The position numbers were made by a program, and so were the translations under genes. A stretch of 10,617 bases of DNA from Dictyocoela muelleri (taxonomy: Eukaryota > Microsporidia): the NCBI GenBank assembly GCA_016256075.1, contig SDVU01000776.1, positions 1-10,617 on the forward strand. The letters are read 5' to 3'. Shown here in pieces: positions 1 through 6,288 of this stretch (its first letter is position 1; every line of letters starts with the position of its first letter). The notes beneath the pieces are model-generated. The model made no database searches. It saw only the letters and a program-made list of their open reading frames with translations, and was not told the DNA's origin.

Positions 1-41
1 AAAAATTGGATTTAAAATTTCGAGTGACATACATTTTTCTT

Positions 42-433
42 TTATGGACAACAAAGTAGTCTCAAAATCTTCCAATTCAATGCCATCTCAAAAAATTTGT
101 TGAAAATCATGCCATACTTGTTCATTGAAGCTAAAACGGAAATTTTTTTTGTTCTATCTACAGGAACGTGTATATATGCCGAAGTTCCTATAAATGATAC
201 TCCTCTTTTAAAGCGTATTGATAATGAAAACCCCACTTTGTCTAAAAAAAACGAACTTTTATGGCCATGTAACTCATATAGGTATAAAACTTGATATAAA
301 AGTATTCTGGTTTCCAAAGTTGTATCAGAATTTCTACGCGTAGGAACTATTGTTGAAGATTTTTTGAATATAGAAATTTTCTTAAGCACCTATCAATAGT
401 ACTTAAAGAGACTTGAGATTGAAATGATCACAC
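42..433 (-). pseudogene. Tc1/mariner (IS630-like, DDE_3) transposase relic
   Basis: The minus strand reads through a 116-codon open stretch (389 down to 42) with the pattern of the first part of a Tc1/mariner DDE_3 catalytic domain: a PTRRNS segment, then FFLDKVGFSLSIRFKRG, where the D of FLDKVGF (about residue 50) matches the first catalytic aspartate, then AYIHVPVDRTKKISVLASM, matching the usual VP..RGKNISVIAA stretch. The only possible start is GTG. In the same frame the similarity continues upstream as IISISSLFKYY, the end of the helix-turn-helix region, separated by two consecutive stop codons. Beyond about 100 residues the similarity is lost, and the second and third catalytic residues are not found before the window edge. 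It is therefore a decayed, partial copy of a plain DNA transposon. Family is fairly sure from motif order; the exact clade is not. Confidence 0.6.
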
Positions 434-860
434 GTTTTTATTTTAAGTGCTTTTATAGTCAATAGGCAATTATTATCGACCCAAGACAATGTTTTTTGAC
501 CATACGTGAATTTTGACCACCTATCTCCGCCTCAGGGGTTTTTAAGAATTCTACCTGTTTCCAATTAATTTCTTACTACTTTATAGCCGTCAGTGTAATT
601 TAAATTTAACTTGTGTGTGATCTTTTTTATTGTTTTGCCGCTATCCTCTTTGGAGACAATTTTTTCCTATCGATATCATTAATTTTTTATTAGTCATAAG
701 GGTCATGATTTTCTTAAACGTTTTATTTCTGTTTTTTGAATAAGTTTACTTTTGATTGCAATGGTTTTACTTTCGATTACAAAAGTTTTTCATTTTGCTC
801 GAAAACCCAATGATCATATTTAATGAATTTTATAATTTAACATGAATTTTTGGTCATCTT
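434..860. other. Gene-free AT-rich stretch
   Basis: I see no open reading frame with recognisable protein pattern, no tRNA-like fold and no tandem array here. Short stops occur in all frames. The first part may still be decayed 5' sequence of the transposon relic to the left, but no motif supports this. Confidence 0.5.
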
Positions 861-961
861 CCATTTCGCCTAATTCACACTTCGCTCAATTCCCACTTCG
901 CCCAATTCTCACTTCGCTCAATTCTCACTTCGCCCAATGCGCATTTTACCCAAAAAATATT
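861..961 (-). repeat. Left arm: 16-bp minisatellite, inverted
   Basis: About five units of the type CTTCGCCCAATTCTCA and variants (CGCTCAATT, CGCCTAATT) lie in tandem from the TTTCGCC at 864. The variants show this is an old, diverged array and not a recent slippage product. It is the inverted partner of the arrays at 1204-1583. Confidence 0.8.
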
Positions 962-1203
962 ACACTGACAAATAAAAAGAGAAAATGTTAATCATTAATA
1001 ATAATCAGATAATGTATTTAAAAAGCAAAGACGGGCAAGTTTTTTTGTTAAACATAAAAAACAATTAAATTAGTGAAAAGTTATATTTATATTAGATATT
1101 AGTTTTAATGTCTAACAAAAAAGAAGCTTTTAATATGTTTTGCTTTCGAAATATTTTATTTAATTATAATTAATAATCATCCTTGTTTTTTATCGATCTT
1201 TTT

Positions 1204-1583
1204 AATATTTTTTTGGGCAAAATGAGAATTGGACGAATTTAGAAATTAACAAAATGAGTGATAAGAAATTTTTTTGATAAATTTTATCAACGAAATAAGA
1301 ATTGGGCGATATGGGGAGGATTTAAGTGAGAATTGGGCGAGTGAGAATTGGGCGAGTGAGAATTAGGCGAGTGAGAATTGGGTTAAGTGGGAATTGGGCG
1401 AAGAGAGAGTGCACGGTTTTTTCTACTTTGGATCCCCAAAAAAATTCCATTGGTTTTTTTTTTAAAAAAATTTTTAGGCTAATTAACATTTTGCTAAGTA
1501 AGAATTGGGCTAAGTGAGAATTGGGCTAAGTGAGAATTGTGCCAAGTAAGAATTGTGCCAAGTAAGAATTGGGCTAAGTAAAA
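1204..1583 (+). repeat. Right arm: 15-16-bp minisatellite in two blocks
   Basis: After two isolated units (1224-1234 and 1296-1309) come two compact blocks. Block one, 1324-1402, has five units of (AA)GTGAGAATTGGGCG; block two, 1493-1583, has six units of AAGTAAGAATTGGGCT or AAGTGAGAATTGTGCC. The blocks use different sequence variants (GGGCG against GGGCT and GTGCC), so each probably grew separately. About 90 bp of A/T-run-rich DNA lies between them. An open frame of 63 codons across this stretch is only the repeat read through and is not a gene. Confidence 0.8.
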
Positions 1584-2690
1584 GGGTATGGAATTTTTTT
1601 ATTGCCATTTACCGAAAAAGTACGTGATAATGAATTATAAAAGAAATAATAATTGCCTTCTATATTATTTTGAGGCAATTATAAGGCAAAATTTTTAAAA
1701 AGACCATTTAATTCACAATATGCCCTGATAATTAACTGTTTTGTTTTCTAAAAGAACTGCAATAATTAAATTAAATAGATTTACGATTGAAGAGTGTAGT
1801 TTTTTGATTGATTATGTTATTTATTAGACAGTAATCTTGAAAAAAGGAAATATTACAATTACATCCGAGAAAAATCATGAATTAATCATAAATGATTCTT
1901 GTCGAGATTTAATAAAATCATATGATTATTAAATACAATTTTAAGCTTTATGTTTTATTTGAATATGTCAAAACTAATTTATAGGTGCTATTCATGGTTC
2001 TATCCCACTAGTCCGAAGTCCTACGATTCCGAATTATCAAGAGTCCCCCTAAAAAATATATTAAATAGTAAAAAAAATCTTGAATTTTAACAAGATAACA
2101 GCTATGAGCCTTTAAAACCTTATAAAGGTAGTGAAGGAAAAAATGATGTATAACAATCAGGATGCTGCAGTCGTTAAACTTTCTGATGGTTCTTCTTCGG
2201 GATTGATTAATGTCCTTGAACTTCTTATTGTAATGAAAGATCCAATTAAACTAAACTTTTAAACTTATTAATTTTATATGACTCTCTTTAATAGCTTTTA
2301 TACAAATTATATTTACCATTTATTTTGTTAAAAATTTTATTTTTTTGTACTCATGGTACATGGCTATTCATCAATATGTTTTAAAATTATAAAAAAAATT
2401 TATAACCCCGAGCTATAATCGATCAAAATTTAATTCAATTTTTATTATTTTTTAAATTTTTTAAAAATTCTCTTCATAATTTATATTAAATGCCGACAAC
2501 ATCCATAGTTGCCAAACCAGAGAATTGTCTTCAACTTGTTCTTTAGACCTTTGGTCCTTCTTTTATTTCCAATAGTAAATCATTTCTAAGATACCCAGAG
2601 GCATGTCCGTATACGCGATTTTCTTTTTATCATTGACTCAGCAAGATACAGGTAATTAGTGGCTTTCATGATTTTTTTAAACTAAATTTT
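1584..2690. other. Gene-free 1.1-kb spacer
   Basis: No recognisable gene. A small hairpin, AATTGCC (1651-1657) with GGCAATT (1674-1680), is present. The longest frame with balanced codon use is a 39-codon plus-strand ORF at 2143-2262 (begins MMYNNQDAAVV), preceded in another frame by NSYEPLKPYKGSEG; this could be debris of a mobile element or chance, and I do not call it. Reading 2500-2650 on the minus strand also gives short protein-like pieces (for example AYTDMPLGILEMIYY) broken by stops that I could not assign. Confidence 0.5.
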
Positions 2691-2928
2691 TGCCGAGATG
2701 CGTCGCCGCACTCATCCACACACCCAGTAGAGTATCTTCTACTTCATTGTCATATTAGACTAAATCAGCTATACCACACTGGAACAACTGTATATTAATA
2801 CTATATTTCTATAGTTTTTGACCGCTTAATGTAATTCTCTCATTATTTATTAAAGTGACTTTAAAAATTCGAACCACGATACTTAAACTTTACATTCAAG
2901 AGTGTTAACCACTGAGCTATCTGACCCA
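2691..2928 (-). mobile_element. tRNA-derived SINE, copy 1
   Basis: On the minus strand the element begins with a tRNA-like head. An A box TAGCTCAGTGG lies at 2919-2909 and a B box GGTTCGAAT at 2875-2867, with starts 44 bases apart as in a true tRNA, so an internal RNA polymerase III promoter is visible. The head lacks a proper D stem and has no 3' acceptor half, so it is not a working tRNA gene. A tRNA-unrelated body follows (including a conserved block, minus strand AGTTGTTCCAGTGTGGTATA). The 3' end carries a small hairpin at 2696-2714 and a short A run after CTCGGC. A second copy at 4599-4830 has the same ends and order, which defines the unit. Such elements encode no protein and depend on a LINE for movement. 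No convincing target duplication was seen. Confidence 0.75.
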
Positions 2929-3300
2929 TTCAATTTCAAAAACTACTTTTTTCAATCTAATCGTCGTTAACTGTTTAAAAATAAAAATTATAGATTTTTT
3001 AAGTGTTTCAGCTTAAAAAGTATAAAAACAAATAAAATAATAACATAAAATCGATAGTCAAGAAATGTGTAATGTAAATAATTATCGTCTGATGTCCACA
3101 CGACAATTTTATAAAAAATCATTAATAATGACAAAATAATTTATAAAAATTTGATAAAAACTATCAATAATGATCAACTTTTCAGTATCATTAAGAATCA
3201 TCAACATCATTAAAATCATCAACATCATTAAAAAATCATCAACATCGTTATAATTTTCAACATCATTAAGAATCATCAACATCATTAAAAAATGCTGATT
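2929..3300. other. Spacer downstream of PWP1 with ATC-rich repeats
   Basis: No gene is seen. The first 250 bases are plain AT-rich DNA; the last 100 hold the tandem repeat listed separately. The stretch is the 3' flank of the minus-strand PWP1 gene and would contain its transcription end, but no clear signal can be picked out in such AT-rich DNA. Confidence 0.5.
3187..3290. repeat. Imperfect tandem repeat, AATCATCAACATCATTAA units
   Basis: Five to six imperfect copies of an 18-21-bp unit built on ATCATCAACATCATTAA lie just behind the stop codon of the PWP1 gene. On the gene's own strand the unit reads as GAT/AAT-rich triplets (Asp/Asn) interrupted by stops. The uneven unit length argues against a coding role. 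Confidence 0.75.
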
Positions 3301-4326
3301 TTAATTTTCAGAATCTAAAAAAACAAGTTTAACCTCATTCTTTTCACCGCCAAAAACACAAATATTCGGAAAGTAAGAACAAATACTCACTGCAAAAATC
3401 TTTTCTTTAGCTTCATACTTTTTTATCAGTTCAAAATTCCAATCTAAATAACATAAATTCTGATCAATTGAACCTGTTACAACTTTATTTTCACAAATAT
3501 CGAATGATGTAATTTCTGAATTATGAACTTTTTTAGAGATAACTGGTTTTTCTAAATTTCTAAAATCAAATTTATGAAGATACCCATCGCTATCTGCAAT
3601 CATGAGAAAATCATTTAATCGTGATTTTTCAATTGGACTGGAAATTTCAACACATCCTATTTTTTCTAAATTGGTTGAATAGAGGCGTAAATTTTTAGAA
3701 TCATCAGTTACTGATAAATATGATTTATTTGAATCTATACCACATATTTCCATCACTTCACGTATATTCGTGTTAACATCGCGATAATTTTTATTTTTTA
3801 TTATCTTTTTGAGAATCGGTTCTTCTTTTTCTATAGACCATTTGATTATAGAGCCGTCTATTGATCCTGAAAATAGGTATTCATTATAAACTACGGATGT
3901 GACCTCACTAGTATGCCCACTTAAAGATATTTGAGGTAAAAGAGGATTTCTAACAAAACAATTATAAATCATAACATCTGTCTCGGTAGTTCCAATAGCC
4001 AGGAAATGATCATCATTTTTTGTAAAGTAACAAGAATCCATTATAAGATCAAAAACATAAATATCATGATGAGAAAAGATTTCTTCATTGTAAATTGAAA
4101 AATCAATAAAACTTTGATCTTCGCTGTTTGGTGTTGAATAAATTAAAATGTCTTCTCTGGTTATTTCGTCTTCACTATCAGATGAATCTATATTGTTTTC
4201 ATCATTGTCAATGTTTTTGGAAAAATCATATTCAGGAAATTTTAATTTTGCTTTATCATCTAAAATATATTTTTCAAGTTTTTTGATTTCGATGCCCGAG
4301 TTTAAAAATCCAATACTTGTGATCAT
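3301..4326 (-). CDS. PWP1: PWP1-like WD-repeat ribosome-biogenesis protein
   Basis: A 341-residue protein with the layout of periodic tryptophan protein 1, a nucleolar WD-repeat factor needed for ribosome assembly. The N-terminus MITSIGFL matches the MISA..WV start of the family. An acidic stretch follows (residues 38-54, SSDSEDE), then a short conserved pre-propeller block with IYNEE and SHHDI (79-89), equal to the YVYEE...HHDI segment of known PWP1. WD-like units come after it: LAIGTTETDVMIYN (109-122), SGHTSEVTSVVYN to SIDGSIIKWS (136-164), then about four weaker units ending near VKLVFLD. Most Trp-Asp ends are lost. Human and yeast PWP1 are about 500-575 residues, so this copy is strongly shortened, as is usual in microsporidia. 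The ATG is preceded directly by CCACCC. The gene is intact and stands alone between two SINE copies. A different WD-repeat family is possible but less likely. Confidence 0.82.
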   Translation of the reverse strand: MITSIGFLNSGIEIKKLEKYILDDKAKLKFPEYDFSKNIDNDENNIDSSDSEDEITREDILIYSTPNSEDQSFIDFSIYNEEIFSHHDIYVFDLIMDSCYFTKNDDHFLAIGTTETDVMIYNCFVRNPLLPQISLSGHTSEVTSVVYNEYLFSGSIDGSIIKWSIEKEEPILKKIIKNKNYRDVNTNIREVMEICGIDSNKSYLSVTDDSKNLRLYSTNLEKIGCVEISSPIEKSRLNDFLMIADSDGYLHKFDFRNLEKPVISKKVHNSEITSFDICENKVVTGSIDQNLCYLDWNFELIKKYEAKEKIFAVSICSYFPNICVFGGEKNEVKLVFLDSEN

Positions 4327-4332
4327 GGGTGG
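4327..4332 (-). promoter_or_regulatory. CCC-type motif directly before the PWP1 start codon
   Basis: Read on the minus strand, CCACCC touches the ATG, and the sequence further upstream is almost pure A/T. A CCC or GGG motif just before the start codon, in an AT-rich setting, is an established microsporidian expression signal. It supports the chosen start and the lineage guess. Confidence 0.5.
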
Positions 4333-4598
4333 TCTTAATTTTTATAAAATTATTTTATTTTTATAAATTTTATTTGCATAAATTTAGTTTTTATAAAATT
4401 GTTCTAATTCGATTAATCATTACTTTCAATATAATTGCTAACCGAAAACTTTTCATCAACTATGTTTTATTGTGTTCCAGATAAGTCACTACAAGCTACA
4501 AAGAGAATAAATAAATAAATATGATTTTGTTTTAAAATGACCTGGTAGGATAAAGATAATTATCGTCATTTTGATGGATTTTTTATTTATACTGCTTT
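4333..4598. other. PWP1 upstream region, AT-rich
   Basis: About 265 bases between the PWP1 start and the second SINE, without coding pattern. It should hold the PWP1 promoter. Apart from runs of TTTTATAAAATT close to the gene I see no definite element. Confidence 0.4.
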
Positions 4599-4830
4599 TG
4601 CCGAGATGCGTCGACGCACTCATCCCCACACCTAGGAGAGTTCTTTCTGCGCTGTTGTAATATTAGACCAAGTCTTAATCAACTATACCACACTGGAACA
4701 ACTGTATATACTTCTATAGTTAAATGCTTAGTGTTATTCATAATTATTAATAAATTGGCCTTAAAAAAATTTGAAGCATGATACTTAAATGCTACAATCA
4801 AGAGTGTTAACTACTGAGGTATCTGGCTCA
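4599..4830 (-). mobile_element. tRNA-derived SINE, copy 2 (more decayed head)
   Basis: Same orientation, same ends and same internal order as the copy at 2691-2928, roughly four-fifths identical by eye. The A box is TACCTCAGTAG (4821-4811) and the B box GCTTCAAAT (4777-4769). Both depart from the consensus more than in copy 1, but the start-to-start spacing is again 44 bases. The body block CCACACTGGAACAACTGTATAT is shared exactly. The 3' terminal hairpin around 4604-4622 is a perfect palindrome here (TGCGTCGACGCA at its core). The internal promoter is probably dead. The differences show that the copies are not a fresh local duplication. Confidence 0.7.
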
Positions 4831-5433
4831 AAATATTTACATGTGCATAAATGGAACAGACAAAATAAACGAGCCTATAGATATTAATCCTAATTAGGTT
4901 GTTACATATATTTTTATTTGTATGAGTTCAATAAATATGAAAATAATATTTTATTTTTCATTTTATCTCTCCTGTTTTCTTTTATAATGATTCACACAAA
5001 TAAAACCATCTTCTGCTCACCGCAGAGTAATAAAGATTAATATATAGGATTGATACATTGTCTGAATAAAAAAAATCTAAAGATGATAGCTATTAGAAAA
5101 TTTACTGGGAATTAATAAATATTTTCAAAAAATAAATCTATGATTCTTATAATATTTAATTCTTAATTATTTAGAATTCATCATCAAAAAATTCATCTTT
5201 AACAAATTATTCATCAAAAAATTCATCCTTAACAAATTATTCATCAGCAATAAATTTATTGATAATTAAAATATTCACCATTAAAAAGTTCATTATTAAA
5301 TCAAAATTCTTCAATAAATTTATTAATCATGATTTTAAAAATGTAATTCAAAAACCGGCAAAAATTAATTTGAAACATGATTAGGATAACTCTAAAAAAC
5401 ATGAATTAATATATTTTTAAAAACATGATATTA
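4831..5433. other. Spacer downstream of the BRCA2-like gene
   Basis: No gene recognised. The half next to the BRCA2-like stop codon reads on the minus strand as Asp/Glu/Phe/Asn-rich triplets broken by stops (for example KDEFFDE, NNELFNGEYFNYQ), like the low-complexity parts of that gene. It may be decayed former coding sequence or simply the same repeat-prone DNA. A 30-bp tandem repeat inside it is listed separately. Confidence 0.45.
5181..5246. repeat. 30-bp tandem repeat, two copies plus start of a third
   Basis: The units at 5181-5210 and 5211-5240 differ by a single base (ATCTTTAAC against ATCCTTAAC); a third copy starts and is lost after 5246. The near identity points to recent duplication. 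The length is a multiple of three and the minus strand would read KDEFFDE, but each unit contains a stop. Confidence 0.8.
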
Positions 5434-6288
5434 TCATTTTATCATTTTCTCGATTATTACAGAATTCTTAGTGGTACTGCAAAAAAAACCAATACCATTA
5501 TCAATCTTAACATTAATAATTCTATAAAAACGGCCTACACTAACATCAAAGTCCCATATCGTTATTTTAATATCATTATTCCCTTTGCAAACAATAAATT
5601 TCTTAATTGAAGATTTTTCAACCAAAACATTTGATTTTTCAACTTCAAATTGTAATTTTTCAATTTCATTTTCTAAATTATTTTCATTGACGACTTTTTT
5701 GAAATTATTTATTCTTAGCAACACCTTTCTTTCAATAATTTCTTTAATTTCAATTTCTAGACATGAAATTAATCCACCTGTTTTTGTTATACTTTTAAAT
5801 GGCATCATAAAAGTTACTTTTCGTTGATACCCCAATTTATTACCACCAAGACGAACAGAGTTGTTAAAGAGTTTTAAAATTGGAATTTTATTCTTACAAA
5901 TCGAAAATATATCTTTATCATCAAAATTACTATTTTTATCGAAGTTATTTTTATCAAAGTTATTTTTATCAAAGTTATTTTTATCAAAGTTATTTTTATC
6001 AAAGTTATTTTTATTATCAAAAGTACCATTATTATCAAAATTACTATTATCATCAGTATTCTTATAATTTTTAAAAATTCTTTCAGCGTTGATAATTCTG
6101 ATTTTATCAAAAACTTTTAATTTTTGGCTAACAACTCGTCTTTGTAAATCTTTATCTATCTCAGCATATACACTATAATAACCATCAAACAATTCGAAAT
6201 ATCCTTTTTCAATTTTTAATATTAGAAGTACTAAATACTTGGAAGCTATATCGTCACCCTCTACAATTCTTCGTAAAGGGCTATTCAT
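5434..6288 (-). CDS. BRCA2: BRCA2-like protein, C-terminal part: OB1 and OB2 DNA-binding folds
   Basis: This 284-codon frame carries the clearest homology in the window. The start PLRRIVEGDDIASKYLVL matches the BRCA2 boundary between helical domain and OB1 (plant version AIKRILSGDAPASSMMVL). FELFDGYYSVYAEID (31-45) matches ELTDGWYAVKAQLD. LKLFNNSVRLGGNKLGY (138-154) matches the LKISANSTRPARWYTKLGF segment, and GGLISCLEIEI (171-181) the GGNVGCVDVII strand. The OB2 part is IKITIWDFDV (240-249), VGRFYRIINV, then CSTTKNS, against ILSIWRPS, EGKRYRIYHL and AATKKT. BRCA2 binds single-stranded DNA and loads RAD51 in the nucleus. The tower, about 130 residues in human, is reduced to a 30-residue charged helix (196-226). 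OB3 is absent. Five FDKNN repeats sit in an OB1 loop. The ATG overlaps the end of the preceding frame by eight bases and splits a domain, so it is probably not a true start. Confidence 0.85.
   Translation of the reverse strand: MNSPLRRIVEGDDIASKYLVLLILKIEKGYFELFDGYYSVYAEIDKDLQRRVVSQKLKVFDKIRIINAERIFKNYKNTDDNSNFDNNGTFDNKNNFDKNNFDKNNFDKNNFDKNNFDKNSNFDDKDIFSICKNKIPILKLFNNSVRLGGNKLGYQRKVTFMMPFKSITKTGGLISCLEIEIKEIIERKVLLRINNFKKVVNENNLENEIEKLQFEVEKSNVLVEKSSIKKFIVCKGNNDIKITIWDFDVSVGRFYRIINVKIDNGIGFFCSTTKNSVIIEKMIK
5928..6013 (-). repeat. 15-bp in-frame repeat encoding FDKNN, five or more copies
   Basis: Near-identical units of AAAGTTATTTTTATC lie in tandem and encode NFDKN on the minus strand (residues about 93-121 of the C-terminal frame). 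The unit is a multiple of three and keeps the frame. It falls in the loop between the INAER strand and the LKLFNNS strand of OB1, where human BRCA2 has a short loop. The high identity implies recent length change. Confidence 0.9.

Larger units (their letters stand above)
861..1583. mobile_element. Foldback-like element made of inverted minisatellite arrays
   Basis: Two arrays of the same short repeat face each other. The left one (861-961) reads on the minus strand as AATTGGGCGAAGTGAG-type units; the right one (1204-1583) has the same units on the plus strand. The match continues to the inner ends of both arms: reverse complement of 934-961 and plus strand 1204-1232 agree except for three mismatches and one extra T. 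The enclosed 962-1203 segment is AT-rich and has no coding pattern. Long terminal inverted repeats built of short tandem repeats around a loop are the known layout of foldback (FB-type) elements. An alternative is one minisatellite broken by an inversion. No target duplication or transposase was found. Confidence 0.4.

Noticed and set aside
1326-1517. A 63-codon plus-strand frame reading RIGRVRIGRVRI.
   Set aside because: It is the 15-bp minisatellite read through; a multiple-of-three unit without stops stays open by itself.
2143-2262. A 39-codon plus-strand ORF with fairly natural composition.
   Set aside because: Too short, no recognised motif, and a related-looking piece in another frame upstream is not enough to assign a gene or element.
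2694-2725. Hammerhead-ribozyme-like core at the SINE tail (GATGAG, stem with tetraloop).
   Set aside because: The needed CUGAUGA and GAAA core strands are not present after the stem, where the sequence reads TCTCGGCAAAA.
2857-2928. A tRNA gene on the minus strand (good A and B boxes).
   Set aside because: The D stem does not pair, the 5' acceptor strand has no 3' partner after the B box, and the head is fused to a repeat found again at 4599-4830. It is a SINE head.
5181-5246. CRISPR-like array (30-bp repeats).
   Set aside because: Repeats are directly adjacent with no spacers, only two copies exist, and the genome is eukaryotic.
5861-6110. Open frames on both strands across the FDKNN region.
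   Set aside because: The 15-bp repeat lacks stops in several frames; these readings are repetitive and have no homology. Only the minus-strand OB1 frame matches a family.
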